Assembly (NCBI RefSeq): GCF_027487935.1
Contig: NZ_JAIYCP010000002.1
Span: forward strand, 1-64,000
Direction: 5' to 3'
DNA length: 64,000 bases
Source of the DNA: Brevundimonas sp.
GTDB taxonomy: Bacteria; Pseudomonadota; Alphaproteobacteria; Caulobacterales; Caulobacteraceae
The first letter of the stretch is position 1; every line of letters begins with the position of its first letter. Below the pieces are notes generated by a model. It made no database searches, was not told the origin of the DNA, and was given only the letters and a program-made list of their open reading frames with translations. Positions 9,847 through 19,783 of this stretch are shown piece by piece. A program made the position numbers and the translations under genes.

Positions 9847-11205
9847 ATGCGTCTGACTACCTTGCTGGCCTCGGTCGCCATGATTGCGGTCTGCGCGCCT
9901 TCAATGGTCGCGGCACAGACGCCGCCGCCCCAGGAAGAAGAGGTCATCGTCGACCAGGGCGTTCTGCGACCCTTCCCCATCGCCGTCGTCAATTTCTCGG
10001 GCCAGAACGGTGCCGATCTGGGCGGAGTGATCCGCGCCAACCTGCGAAGGTCCGGCTATTTCGAGCCGTTGGACCCCGCGGGTTTCGTCGAGACCGGAAT
10101 GACGCTGGCGAATGCGCCCAACTATCCGCAGTGGACCTCGATCGGGGCGCAGGCGGTGCTGTACGGCGCGGTGACGCCCCGGCCCGACGGCCGCAACGAC
10201 TTCGGCTTCCGTCTGTACGACCCCTATCGCCAGTGCCAGCTGGTATCTTACCAGTTCACCGCCACGCCCGAGCAGTGGCGCCGCATCGGCCACAAGATCG
10301 CTGACCTGGTCTATCAGCGCATGACCGGCGAGACGGGACTGTTCGACAGCCGGGTGGTCTTCGTGGCCGAAAGCGGTACGCAGCTGAACCGGCTGTCGCG
10401 CCTGGCCATCTCGGATCAGGACGGGTTCAATCCCGTCTATCTGACCCAGGGAGACGAGGTGATCATGTCGCCGCGGTTCTCGCTCAACGACCCCAATGAG
10501 ATCACCTATGTGGCGCTCGGGCGGGACTACAGCCGCATCTATCTGTTCAACCTTTCGACCGGCCGGCGTGAGAGCCTCGGCGAGTTCGATGGTCAGGTGC
10601 TGGCCCCGCGCTTCTCGAACGATGGATCGAAGATGGCGTTTTCGATCATCCGGGGCGGCAATACCGACGTCTATGTGATGGACCTGTCGAGCCGCCAGTT
10701 GCGCCGCCTGACCAGCGATCCCGGTATCGACACCTCGCCGTCCTTCAGCCCGGATAACAGTCAGATCGTCTTCACCTCGGACCGGTCCGGCAGCGCGCGC
10801 CTCTACACGATGCGGGCCGACGGCACGGGCCAGCGGGCCATTTCGCGCGGCGGCGGCATCTACACGGCCCCGAACTGGAGTCCGCGCGGAGACCTGATCG
10901 CCTTCACCAAACAGGGCGGCGGACGATTCTCGACCGGGGTGATGGCCACCGACGGCTCCGGCGAGCGTATCCTGTCGTCCAGCTATTTCGAGGAGGGGCC
11001 GTCCTGGGCCCCCAATGGCCGTTACATCATGTTCGCGCGGCAGTCTCCCGGCGGGGACACCCGCCTGTGGACCGTCGACCTGTCGGGACGGGTCGTATCG
11101 CAGGCGGGCTATTCGGGCCGCGGTACGGATCCCGCCTGGTCCCCCCTGCTCGACGAGCAGCCCGTCAACCTCGGCGGCGGCGGTCCCGACGGCTGTCAAA
11201 CCTGA
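9847..11205 (+). CDS. tolB: Tol-Pal system beta-propeller protein TolB
   Basis: Repeated WD40-like PD40 motifs (RLTSDPGIDTSPSFSPDNSQIVFTSDRSGSARLY). Confidence 0.96.
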   Translation: MRLTTLLASVAMIAVCAPSMVAAQTPPPQEEEVIVDQGVLRPFPIAVVNFSGQNGADLGGVIRANLRRSGYFEPLDPAGFVETGMTLANAPNYPQWTSIGAQAVLYGAVTPRPDGRNDFGFRLYDPYRQCQLVSYQFTATPEQWRRIGHKIADLVYQRMTGETGLFDSRVVFVAESGTQLNRLSRLAISDQDGFNPVYLTQGDEVIMSPRFSLNDPNEITYVALGRDYSRIYLFNLSTGRRESLGEFDGQVLAPRFSNDGSKMAFSIIRGGNTDVYVMDLSSRQLRRLTSDPGIDTSPSFSPDNSQIVFTSDRSGSARLYTMRADGTGQRAISRGGGIYTAPNWSPRGDLIAFTKQGGGRFSTGVMATDGSGERILSSSYFEEGPSWAPNGRYIMFARQSPGGDTRLWTVDLSGRVVSQAGYSGRGTDPAWSPLLDEQPVNLGGGGPDGCQT

Positions 11206-11326
11206 CCAGAAAGGAGCCTATCGGCTCAAACCCGCGTTATCGTGACTGGCGAAACCGCTGGCACATCAGTAGCAACCCGCTAAAGCCAAGCTGGAGGCTT
11301 GGGCCTCACCTCAAGGAGACGACCTG

Positions 11327-11884
11327 ATGATGAAAATCCCGACCCTCGTCCGTCTGGCCGCCGTCGGCATGGCCGTCACGGCCATTGCCGCCTGTACCCC
11401 GCGCACGCCCGCCGACACCGGCGCCGGCAACACCGTGCCGACCCCGGCCAATGACCAGTACACCGGCAACGCCGTGGCCCCCGTTTCGGGCGGCAATCTC
11501 GGTGCCCCCGCGCCCGGCTCGGAGCAGGATTTCGTCGTGAACATCGGCGATCGTGTCTATTTCGATCTCGACAGCTATGCGATCCGTTCGGAAGCCTTTC
11601 CGCGCCTCGACGCCCAGGTGGCCTGGCTGCAGCGCTATCCGGGCGTGACCATCCGCATCGAGGGCAATGCCGACGAACGCGGCACCCGTGAATACAACCT
11701 GGCCCTCGGTGCCCGCCGCGCTGAATCGGTTCGCACCTATCTGGTCGAGCGCGGCATCAATGCCGGGCGAATCGATACCATCAGCTACGGCAAGGAGCGT
11801 CCGATCGCGGCCGGCTCGAACGAGGAATCCTGGGCCCGCAACCGCAACGCCCACACCGCCATCGTCTCGGGCGCTGCGCGCTAG
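11327..11884 (+). CDS. pal: peptidoglycan-associated lipoprotein Pal
   Basis: Lipobox TAIAACTP; OmpA C-terminal domain VTIRIEGNADERGTREYNLALGARRA. Confidence 0.95.
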   Translation: MMKIPTLVRLAAVGMAVTAIAACTPRTPADTGAGNTVPTPANDQYTGNAVAPVSGGNLGAPAPGSEQDFVVNIGDRVYFDLDSYAIRSEAFPRLDAQVAWLQRYPGVTIRIEGNADERGTREYNLALGARRAESVRTYLVERGINAGRIDTISYGKERPIAAGSNEESWARNRNAHTAIVSGAAR

Positions 11885-11910
11885 GGTCAAGGCAGCATCG
11901 ATAAGGGAGA

Positions 11911-11943
11911 AGGGCGGCCGGCTCCCGGCCGCCCTTTCTTTTT
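11911..11943 (+). terminator. rho-independent terminator after pal
   Basis: AGGGCGGCCGG-CTC-CCGGCCGCCCT followed by TTCTTTTT. Confidence 0.85.
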
Positions 11944-11995
11944 GACCTCTTTTTCTTCGCATCGCACAATCGCACGCAGCAAATCGGGGGCGGCA

Positions 11996-13156
11996 ATGGA
12001 CAGTATGGAGGCGGCCGGCGGTCTGATCACCGGCGGACTGATCGCGAAACTGCTGTCACGGCGGGAAAGCCGTCGCAACGCGGCAGCCGGGAATCACCCC
12101 GGGGTCTGCAGCGACTGCGGCGCGCCGGTCTCGGGGAAATACTGCTCGGAGTGCGGCCAGCCGACCCATGTGCACCGCTCCCTGCTCCATCTCGGCGAGG
12201 AGGTGCTGCACGGCGTCATGCATTTCGACGCCCGCATCTGGCGCACCCTTCCGCTGCTGGCATTCAATCCGGGACGACTGACCCGGGAATGGGTTCAGGG
12301 CAAACGCACCCGGTACGTCTCGCCGCTGGCGATCTTCCTGTTCACCGTCTTCCTGATGTTCTTCGTCTTCAGCTTCTTCGGCGGAGCCCTGATGAAGAAC
12401 CCGCCCATCGCCGAGCGGATCGCGGCTGCCGAGATCGAACTGACCGAGGACCGCCGGGATGCAGACGCCGCGCTGAGCGCGCTCTATGCGGTCCAACGGG
12501 CTGCCGCAGCCCCCGGCGCATCTTCGCAGACGGCCGCGGCGCTCGAAGAGGCACAGGCGAGGTTTGACAAGGCCGCCAACGACCTGGCCGTATCCGCCGA
12601 AAGCACGAGACGGCTCAAGGCTGCCGCGTCAGCCGGTCCCCGGGCCGACGGTTTCGAGCCAGGCAGCGTCAAGGCCGAGCTGGCGGATGTCGCGAAGAGC
12701 GATCGGCTGGAGGTCAACGTCGGCAACAGCAAGTTCGAGGAGAAGCTGCGCCACAAGCTCGCCAACCCCGACCTGCTCTTCTACAAATTACAGCAGACGA
12801 TCTACAAATTCGCCTTCCTGCTCGTGCCCCTGTCCATTCCCTTCGTCGGCCTGCTGTTCCTTTGGAAGCGGGGATTCACCTGGTACGACCACGGCGTTTT
12901 CGTCCTTTATTCGCTGACCGCCATGGCCATCCTGTTCATGGCGATGACCTTGCTGTCTGCAGGCCCCGTCTGGCTTCAGATCGGATCGGGTTTCCTGATG
13001 CTGGCCATCCCGATTCATATGTTCGCCCAGCTGAAGGGTGCTTATGGGCTGTCATGGTTCTCGGCAACCTGGCGGACCATTGCCTTGCTGAATCTGAGCG
13101 CCTTCGTTCTGATCATCTTCTTCCTCCTGATCCTGTTCCTGGGCTTCGGGGGCTGA
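11996..13156 (+). CDS. DUF3667-like zinc-ribbon membrane protein
   Basis: CSDCGAPVSGKYCSECGQPT zinc ribbon, RTLPLLAFNPGRLTREWVQGKRTRYVSPLAIFLF and multiple TM helices. Confidence 0.8.
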   Translation: MDSMEAAGGLITGGLIAKLLSRRESRRNAAAGNHPGVCSDCGAPVSGKYCSECGQPTHVHRSLLHLGEEVLHGVMHFDARIWRTLPLLAFNPGRLTREWVQGKRTRYVSPLAIFLFTVFLMFFVFSFFGGALMKNPPIAERIAAAEIELTEDRRDADAALSALYAVQRAAAAPGASSQTAAALEEAQARFDKAANDLAVSAESTRRLKAAASAGPRADGFEPGSVKAELADVAKSDRLEVNVGNSKFEEKLRHKLANPDLLFYKLQQTIYKFAFLLVPLSIPFVGLLFLWKRGFTWYDHGVFVLYSLTAMAILFMAMTLLSAGPVWLQIGSGFLMLAIPIHMFAQLKGAYGLSWFSATWRTIALLNLSAFVLIIFFLLILFLGFGG

Positions 13157-13199
13157 CTACGCCTTGCGGACGCCGCAAATCGGTGGGACGAAAACAACC

Positions 13200-14096
13200 A
13201 TGCTGAAGTTTCCCGCCGCCCTCCGTTCGCGAAACGCCCTGGTCTCGGTCCTGGGCATCGTCCTGATCGCGGGCACGACCACGGTCGTGGCCCAGACCAC
13301 GCCGCTTGAGCCGGTGCAGTGGGACAAGCGGCGGCTTGAACAGCTGGACCGCAATGTCCGCCGGCTCGAACGCGCCGTGACCCAGCGCAACGCCGCCGGT
13401 GATCCTGTGATTATCGAGCCGGATCCCGAGGTCGTCGCCCTTCAGGGTCGGGTGGGTCTGATGGACCGCCGGCTGGCCGACATGGAGGCGACCGTCCAGC
13501 GCGTAAACGGCGACATCGAGCGGCTGACCTTCCAGCTGGATGAGGCCGGGCGCGACAACACCGCCCTGGCCAATCGTTTGCGTGACGCCGAGGGCCGTCT
13601 GCGTGTCATCGAGGCCGCGGCGGCGCGCGAGGCCGAGCTAAACTCCCCCATTCCCACCACCTCGCCGACCGGTGACGCGGTGCGCGACCTGACCGCGGCC
13701 GCCCGCCTCGCGGCCACCGACCCCCAGCGGGGCGAGCGGGCCCTCCAGACCGTCATCCTCGCCTGGCCGGATACGCCGCAGGCGCGGGAGGCCTCCAGCC
13801 GTCTGGGCGACCTGCGCGTCGCGGCCGGCGATCCGGCCGGTGCCGTGTCGGCCTATGCCACGGCCCTGCAAGGCTGGCCGACGGCCCCCTGGGCCCCCTC
13901 GACGACCCTCGAACTGGCCAATGCCCTGAATGCGACGGATCGCAAGACCCAGGCCTGTACCGCCCTGACCGAGTTCACCCGCCGCTACGCCGAGACTTCG
14001 AGCCCCGCAGTGCGAACCCGGGCCACCGAGGCCCGCAACCGTATCGGCTGCCCGGCCGCTGCGCCCGCCGCACCGCCGGCCCGGAGAGGGGGCTGA
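13200..14096 (+). CDS. ybgF: Tol-Pal system protein YbgF/CpoB
   Basis: Signal peptide, coiled-coil N-terminus, TPR-like C-terminus; upstream of tilS. Confidence 0.85.
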   Translation: MLKFPAALRSRNALVSVLGIVLIAGTTTVVAQTTPLEPVQWDKRRLEQLDRNVRRLERAVTQRNAAGDPVIIEPDPEVVALQGRVGLMDRRLADMEATVQRVNGDIERLTFQLDEAGRDNTALANRLRDAEGRLRVIEAAAAREAELNSPIPTTSPTGDAVRDLTAAARLAATDPQRGERALQTVILAWPDTPQAREASSRLGDLRVAAGDPAGAVSAYATALQGWPTAPWAPSTTLELANALNATDRKTQACTALTEFTRRYAETSSPAVRTRATEARNRIGCPAAAPAAPPARRGG

Positions 14097-15457
14097 CCCC
14101 AGACCCCGCCGACTGGATCGGGTCCGCGCGGGCCATCCTGTCCGCGCGGCTCCGGACTCACACCGACCAGCCGCTCGCCCTGGCCCTGTCCGGAGGCGGC
14201 GACTCGATGGCCTTGCTGCACCTTGCTGCCGACTGGGCCCGCGCCAACGGCCGCCGCCTGTTGGCCCTGACCGTCGACCATGGTCTGAACCCCGACAGCC
14301 CCGACTGGACGGCCGTCGCCGAGCGCGCCGCCCATGCGGCCGGGGCCGACTGGCGCGGACTACCTTGGACCGGCCCGAAGCCCGCGACCGGCCTGCCGGC
14401 CGCGGCCCGCACCGCCCGCCACCGCCTGATCGCAGAGGCGGCACGGGAGGCGGGCGCTCGGGTCGTGCTGTTCGGCCATACCGCCACCGACATCGCCGAG
14501 GGCGAGCTGATGCGGGACCGGGGATCGACCCTCGGCCGGCTGCGCGAATGGTCACCCTCTCCGGCCTGGCCCGAGGGGCGGGGCCTGATGCTGCTGCGTC
14601 CGATGCTGGACGCGGGGCGGGAAGACGTACGGCAATGGCTGGCAGGGCAGGGGGCCACCTGGCTCGATGATCCGGGCAATGATGACCCGAGGTTTGCGAG
14701 AAGCCGGGCCCGGCAGGCTCTAACCCTTCTCCCGATGGGAGAAGGTGGCCCGGAGGGCCGGATGAGGGTCGACTGGATGAGCGGCGAAGCCGCCCCCGGA
14801 CAGTCGCCCCTCACCCTTTCGCGCAAGGACGACCGCTTCGCGCCTGTGCGCTCAAGCCCTCTCCCGATGGGAGAGGGATCAATCAGGATCGACCGGCTTG
14901 TCGACGCTCCCACCCTCGCCGCCGCCCTCGTCTGTGCTGGCGGAGGCGACCGGCTCCCGCGCGGCGACCGGCTCGCCACCATCCTCGCCCGCCTGCACTC
15001 CAGCGAGGCCTTCACCGCCACCCTTTGCGGGACCCGGGTCGAAGCCAGCGGCGAACACGTCCTCGTGACCCGGGAATCCGGCGAGTTCCTCCGACGACCG
15101 CGCCCGCCCCTCGCTCTGTCCCCTGGCGTCGAGACGGTCTGGGACGGCCGTTGGGCCATCACGGTCGGGTCGTTCGGATGGTCCGTTGCCCCCGCGGCCG
15201 GGCGCATGGCGAGCCTTTCGGACGCCGACCGGGCTGTGCTGAGGGCCTTGCCGCCTGCGGCACGCGGTTCCCTGCCTGTGCTGATCCGGAACGATGCGAC
15301 TGCGCCGGTTCTTGCAGGGACGGCGGGCAGGGCGACGTCGCTGGTCGAGGAGAGACTGGCGCTGGCGCTGGACCGAATGACGCACGAACGGGACCTTGGT
15401 GGCACCATCCATGGCGCATTGCCGCGGAACCACCTATTTTCCGAAGCAGATCACTGA
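14093..15457 (+). CDS. tilS: tRNA(Ile)-lysidine synthase TilS, with embedded repeat-derived segment
   Basis: PP-loop LALSGGGDSMALLHLAAD; VDHGLNPDS. The track ATG (14207) lies after the PP-loop, so the true start is upstream; CTG at 14093 overlaps the ybgF TGA. Confidence 0.85.
   Translation: MTPDPADWIGSARAILSARLRTHTDQPLALALSGGGDSMALLHLAADWARANGRRLLALTVDHGLNPDSPDWTAVAERAAHAAGADWRGLPWTGPKPATGLPAAARTARHRLIAEAAREAGARVVLFGHTATDIAEGELMRDRGSTLGRLREWSPSPAWPEGRGLMLLRPMLDAGREDVRQWLAGQGATWLDDPGNDDPRFARSRARQALTLLPMGEGGPEGRMRVDWMSGEAAPGQSPLTLSRKDDRFAPVRSSPLPMGEGSIRIDRLVDAPTLAAALVCAGGGDRLPRGDRLATILARLHSSEAFTATLCGTRVEASGEHVLVTRESGEFLRRPRPPLALSPGVETVWDGRWAITVGSFGWSVAPAAGRMASLSDADRAVLRALPPAARGSLPVLIRNDATAPVLAGTAGRATSLVEERLALALDRMTHERDLGGTIHGALPRNHLFSEADH
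14724..14877 (+). repeat. palindrome-capped dispersed element (type A), copy within tilS
   Basis: Bounded by CCTTCTCCCGATGGGAGAAGG and CCCTCTCCCGATGGGAGAGGG; aligns end to end with the reverse complement of 46781..46932. Confidence 0.88.
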
Positions 15458-15496
15458 CGACCGGGCGCTGCGGCGCACCGAGGGAATGATACGAGA

Positions 15497-17431
15497 ATGA
15501 ACCTGCGCAATCTGGCCATCTGGGGCGTCATTATCCTCGGTGCCATGGCCTTCTATGTCGCCGCCAGCCGCCCGGGCGGCCTCACCGCGCCGCCCGGTGC
15601 CAAGGAGGCCGCTGCGGCGCGCCCCGTGGTGATGAGCTATTCGGACCTGCTCAAGGCCCGCGATGACGGCAATATCGTCAGCGTCGAGGTGCGCGGCGAG
15701 GCCGTGAAGGCGACCCTTCGCGACGGCAAGGTCGTGACGGTCACGACAACCCTGCCCAACTCCGCCCTGATCGACAGCATCCAGGCCAAGGGTGCCGAGG
15801 TCGACGTCAAGACCACGCGCCAGTCGCTGTGGGTCAGCGCCCTGATCGGCCTGCTGCCCTTCATCCTGATCATCGGCCTGTGGATCCTGATCATGCGCCA
15901 GATGCAGGGCGGTGCGCGCGGGGCCATGGGCTTCGGCAAGTCCAAGGCCAAGCTGCTGACCGAGCACAAGGGTCGCAAGATGTTCGAGGACGTCGCCGGT
16001 GTGGACGAGGCCAAGGAAGAACTTCAGGAGGTTGTCGACTTCCTCAAGGACCCGGGCAAATTCCAGCGGCTGGGCGGCAAGATTCCCAAGGGGGCCTTGC
16101 TGGTTGGCCCTCCCGGGACCGGCAAGACCCTGCTGGCTCGCGCCGTCGCGGGCGAGGCGGGCGTGCCCTTCTTCTCCATTTCGGGCTCTGACTTCGTCGA
16201 GATGTTCGTGGGCGTGGGTGCCAGCCGCGTGCGCGACATGTTCGAACAGGCCAAGAAGAATGCCCCCTGCATCATCTTCATCGACGAGATCGACGCGGTC
16301 GGCCGCCATCGTGGTGCCGGCCTCGGCGGCGGCAATGACGAGCGCGAGCAGACGCTGAACCAGCTTCTGGTCGAGATGGACGGGTTTGAGGCCAATGAGG
16401 GCATCATCCTGATTGCCGCCACCAACCGCCCGGACGTGCTGGACCCGGCCCTGCTGCGTCCCGGCCGCTTCGACCGTCAGGTCGTGGTGCCCAATCCCGA
16501 TGTGAACGGTCGCGAGAAGATCCTGCGCGTGCACATGAAGGACGTGCCCCTGGCCGCCGATGTCAACACCAAGACCATCGCGCGCGGCACCCCCGGCTTC
16601 TCGGGTGCCGATCTGGCCAATCTGGTCAATGAGGCGGCCCTGATGGCGGCTCGCAAGGACCGGCGCATGGTCACCCACCGCGACTTCGAAGACGCCAAGG
16701 ACAAGGTCATGATGGGAGCCGAGCGCAAATCCATGGCCATGAACGAGGAGGAGCGCCGCCTGACGGCCTATCACGAGGGCGGCCACGCCATCGTGGCCAT
16801 GAACGTCAAGATGGCCGATCCGGTGCACAAGGCGACCATCGTCCCGCGGGGCCAGGCCCTCGGCATGGTCATGCAACTGCCGGAAGGCGACCGCTATTCG
16901 ATGAAATACCAGCAGATGGTCGATCGTATCGCCATCATGGCGGGCGGCCGCGTGGCCGAGGAGCTGATCTTCGGCAAGGAGAACATCACCTCGGGTGCCA
17001 GCTCCGACATCCAGCAGGCCTCGAAACTGGCCCGCCGCATGGTCACCCAGTGGGGCTTCTCGGACGTCCTCGGGACGGTGGCCTATGGCGAGAATGAGCA
17101 GGAGGTCTTCCTCGGCCACTCGGTCGCACGCAGCCAGAACGTCTCGGAGGAAACGGCCCGGATCATCGATTCCGAGGTCAAGCGTCTGGTCACCGAGGGC
17201 TGGGACGAGGCCCGCCAGATCCTGACCGACAAGGCCGCCGATCTCGAGACCCTGGCCCAGGCCCTGCTGGAGTATGAAACCCTCTCCGGCCAGGAGATCA
17301 GGGACCTGCTCGAGAAGGGCGTGGCCCCGAACCGCGACGAGAGCAATTTCCCCAATGTCGGCCCATCGGTTTCCGTGCCGATCACCCCGGTAGCGGACGC
17401 GGCTCCGGCCGAGGCCCAGACCGTCCACTGA
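15497..17431 (+). CDS. ftsH: ATP-dependent zinc metalloprotease FtsH
   Basis: [45 protein letters not shown] zinc site. Confidence 0.98.
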   Translation: MNLRNLAIWGVIILGAMAFYVAASRPGGLTAPPGAKEAAAARPVVMSYSDLLKARDDGNIVSVEVRGEAVKATLRDGKVVTVTTTLPNSALIDSIQAKGAEVDVKTTRQSLWVSALIGLLPFILIIGLWILIMRQMQGGARGAMGFGKSKAKLLTEHKGRKMFEDVAGVDEAKEELQEVVDFLKDPGKFQRLGGKIPKGALLVGPPGTGKTLLARAVAGEAGVPFFSISGSDFVEMFVGVGASRVRDMFEQAKKNAPCIIFIDEIDAVGRHRGAGLGGGNDEREQTLNQLLVEMDGFEANEGIILIAATNRPDVLDPALLRPGRFDRQVVVPNPDVNGREKILRVHMKDVPLAADVNTKTIARGTPGFSGADLANLVNEAALMAARKDRRMVTHRDFEDAKDKVMMGAERKSMAMNEEERRLTAYHEGGHAIVAMNVKMADPVHKATIVPRGQALGMVMQLPEGDRYSMKYQQMVDRIAIMAGGRVAEELIFGKENITSGASSDIQQASKLARRMVTQWGFSDVLGTVAYGENEQEVFLGHSVARSQNVSEETARIIDSEVKRLVTEGWDEARQILTDKAADLETLAQALLEYETLSGQEIRDLLEKGVAPNRDESNFPNVGPSVSVPITPVADAAPAEAQTVH

Positions 17432-17448
17432 CCGGCTGAACGACAGGG

Positions 17449-17484
17449 CCCGCCGTCGGAAATCGCCGGCGGCGGGTTCTTTCT
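17449..17484 (+). terminator. probable terminator after ftsH
   Basis: CCCGCCG...CGGCGGG stem followed by TTCTTTCT. Confidence 0.6.
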
Positions 17485-17550
17485 GATGAACCTGTTTGCA
17501 TTATAAACAAGTCTGTGAGATACGGCTTCCATCAAGAGGGGAGTCCTTCC

Positions 17551-18771
17551 ATGTCTTCAAGCGAAACCCGCCCGACCGAACGCCTGCACGGCCTTGACGC
17601 CCTGCGCGGTACCGCCCTGCTGCTGGGGGTCATCCTCCACGCCGCCATGTCCTATTTCCCGGTCACGATCTGGATCGTGCCGGATACCGACAACTCGCCG
17701 GTCGCCGCCGTGATCTTCTTCGCCATCCACCTCTTCCGGATGACGAGCTTCTTCCTCATCGCGGGCCTGTTCGCCCATATGATGCTCGACCGGCGCGGCA
17801 CCGGCGGCTTCATCCGGGACCGCGCGACCCGCATCGCCGGCCCGCTGGCGGCCTTCTGGTTCCCGATCCTCGCAGCCCTCATTGCGGGGCTGATCTGGAT
17901 GGCCGCGATCCGCAACGGCGGGTCCATTCCCACCGGCGGACCGCCCCCGCCGCCGCTGACGCTCGAGACCTTCCCCCTGACCCATCTGTGGTTCCTGTGG
18001 GTGCTGCTGATCCTCTATGTCGCCATGCTGGTCCTGCGCGCGCCCTTTGCGATGGCCGACCGGGACGGCCGCTGGGGCCGGTTCGTTGACCGTGTCACCG
18101 GAGCCCTGATCGGCCCCTGGACCCCGGCCCTGATGGCCGCGCCGCTGGCCGTCGCCTTCTGGCTGGCCCCGAACTGGACGCCCTTCTTCGGCATTCCGAC
18201 GCCTGACACGGGGCTGGTGCCCAACCCGGTCGCCCTGACCGCCTTCGGCACAGCCTTCGGCCTCGGCTTCCTGCTGGACCGTCGCCGCGACCTGCTGGTC
18301 CGGATCGAGCGGCTCTGGCCGGTGTTCACGGTCGTGGCCCTGGGGGTCGGGACCGGGGCCCTGGTCCTGGCCGGTGGCCCGGTCCCGGAGCTGGTGCCCG
18401 TAACCGATCCGGAGCTGAAGGCCCCGCTGGCGGCGGTGATGGCCCTGGCCGTCTTCGCCTCGACCCTGGCGGTCCTGTCCCTGGCCCTGCGCTTCGCCTC
18501 AGGCTACAGCGCCGTCGCCCGCTACCTCGCCGACTCCTCCTACTGGGTCTACATCGTCCATCTGCCGCTGGTCATGGTCGGACAGATCCTGGTCGTGAAC
18601 GAGACCTGGCCCTGGTTCGTGAAGTTCGGCGTGGTCGTCGGCGGCACCATGGCGATCAGCCTGCTGACCTATGAGCTGCTGATCCGCCACACCTTCATGG
18701 GTGGCTGGCTGAACGGGCGTCGCATCCCCCGAGGTCGCCGGCCGGACCCGGTTCTGTCGCCCGCCGAATAG
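17551..18771 (+). CDS. acyltransferase family 3 / OpgC-like membrane protein
   Basis: RLHGLDALRGTALLLGVILHAAMSY N-terminus and multiple TM segments. Confidence 0.85.
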   Translation: MSSSETRPTERLHGLDALRGTALLLGVILHAAMSYFPVTIWIVPDTDNSPVAAVIFFAIHLFRMTSFFLIAGLFAHMMLDRRGTGGFIRDRATRIAGPLAAFWFPILAALIAGLIWMAAIRNGGSIPTGGPPPPPLTLETFPLTHLWFLWVLLILYVAMLVLRAPFAMADRDGRWGRFVDRVTGALIGPWTPALMAAPLAVAFWLAPNWTPFFGIPTPDTGLVPNPVALTAFGTAFGLGFLLDRRRDLLVRIERLWPVFTVVALGVGTGALVLAGGPVPELVPVTDPELKAPLAAVMALAVFASTLAVLSLALRFASGYSAVARYLADSSYWVYIVHLPLVMVGQILVVNETWPWFVKFGVVVGGTMAISLLTYELLIRHTFMGGWLNGRRIPRGRRPDPVLSPAE

Positions 18772-18829
18772 CTTGCCAACACACGCCGGCTCGTCCACCC
18801 CAAGGGCGAGCCGGCCCCGGAGAATCGTC

Positions 18830-19474
18830 ATGCCCGCCAAGCCCCGCCCGAACTCCCCCGAGGACGACCTCGCCTTCATGCGCGCGATCGTTGAGAGCGG
18901 CGGACGCCCGCCGATGACCATGGCCGTCTGCTATCTGGCGGGCGGGCTGCTTTACGGGCTGCAGTGCCTGTTCCATGTGGGTCAGGTCGCGGGTCTTGTC
19001 CGCTGGTCCGGTTTCGCCAGCCTGACCTTTGTCACCCTCATCAGCGTGACCTTCCTGGTGATCCTGATCTGGGCCATCCTGAAGGACCGCAAGGACGGCG
19101 TCGGCCATCGCGGGCCCGCGGCGGCCCGCACGCTCAAGGCGGCCTTCAGCGCCACGGGCATGGCCAATGGGGCCGTCATCATCATCTTCGGCGTCGGGGC
19201 CATGCGGGACAACGACTTCGCCATCTGGCTCTACTATACGGCCATCGTCTTCGCGCTGCAGGCTGCCGCCTGGTATGTGGCCTGGACGCTGAAGCGAAAG
19301 GCCTGGATGCTGGCCACGGCCCTCGGTGGCTGGGCGACGGCCGTGGCGCTGGGCCTGCTGGTGCGCGAGCCCATGTGGTATCTGGCTGTCTGCACCACCG
19401 CCCTGTTCCTGCTGTTCGCCCTGCCGGGATGGGTGATGTTCCGCGACGCCCGCGCCGTGCGCACTGCGGACTGA
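18830..19474 (+). CDS. hypothetical multi-TM membrane protein
   Basis: Six or so hydrophobic segments; start MPAKPRPNSPEDD. Confidence 0.65.
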   Translation: MPAKPRPNSPEDDLAFMRAIVESGGRPPMTMAVCYLAGGLLYGLQCLFHVGQVAGLVRWSGFASLTFVTLISVTFLVILIWAILKDRKDGVGHRGPAAARTLKAAFSATGMANGAVIIIFGVGAMRDNDFAIWLYYTAIVFALQAAAWYVAWTLKRKAWMLATALGGWATAVALGLLVREPMWYLAVCTTALFLLFALPGWVMFRDARAVRTAD

Positions 19475-19480
19475 GTCAGG

Positions 19481-19783
19481 ATGGGTCTCGCCGATCTCGG
19501 ACGTATCGACGAGGTCATCCACGGCCGCCTGCGGCTGGGGATCATGGTGTATCTTGCCGACTCCGACGTGGCCGACTTCACCGAACTGAAGACCGTACTC
19601 GAGGCCACCCAGGGCAATCTGTCGGTCCATCTGAAGAAGCTGGAGGAGGCGGGCTTCGTCGCCATCGCCAAGAGCTTCAAGGACAACAAGCCCCTGACCC
19701 GGGTGTCGATCACCCCCGCCGGCCGCAAGGCCTTCGGGGCCTATCTCGACGCCATCGGCAGCCTGATCGGCGGCAAGGACTGA
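19481..19783 (+). CDS. winged-helix transcriptional regulator (MarR/ArsR-like)
   Basis: LKTVLEATQGNLSVHLKKLEEAGFVAIAKSF...TRVSITPAGRKAF winged-helix pattern. Confidence 0.85.
   Translation: MGLADLGRIDEVIHGRLRLGIMVYLADSDVADFTELKTVLEATQGNLSVHLKKLEEAGFVAIAKSFKDNKPLTRVSITPAGRKAFGAYLDAIGSLIGGKD

Noticed and set aside
15434-17428. 664-aa minus-strand ORF opposite ftsH
   Set aside because: Antisense shadow of ftsH.
18964-19782. 5' extension of ORF 18964..20589
   Set aside because: Out-of-frame overlap of a membrane protein and HTH gene; folP begins at 19783.
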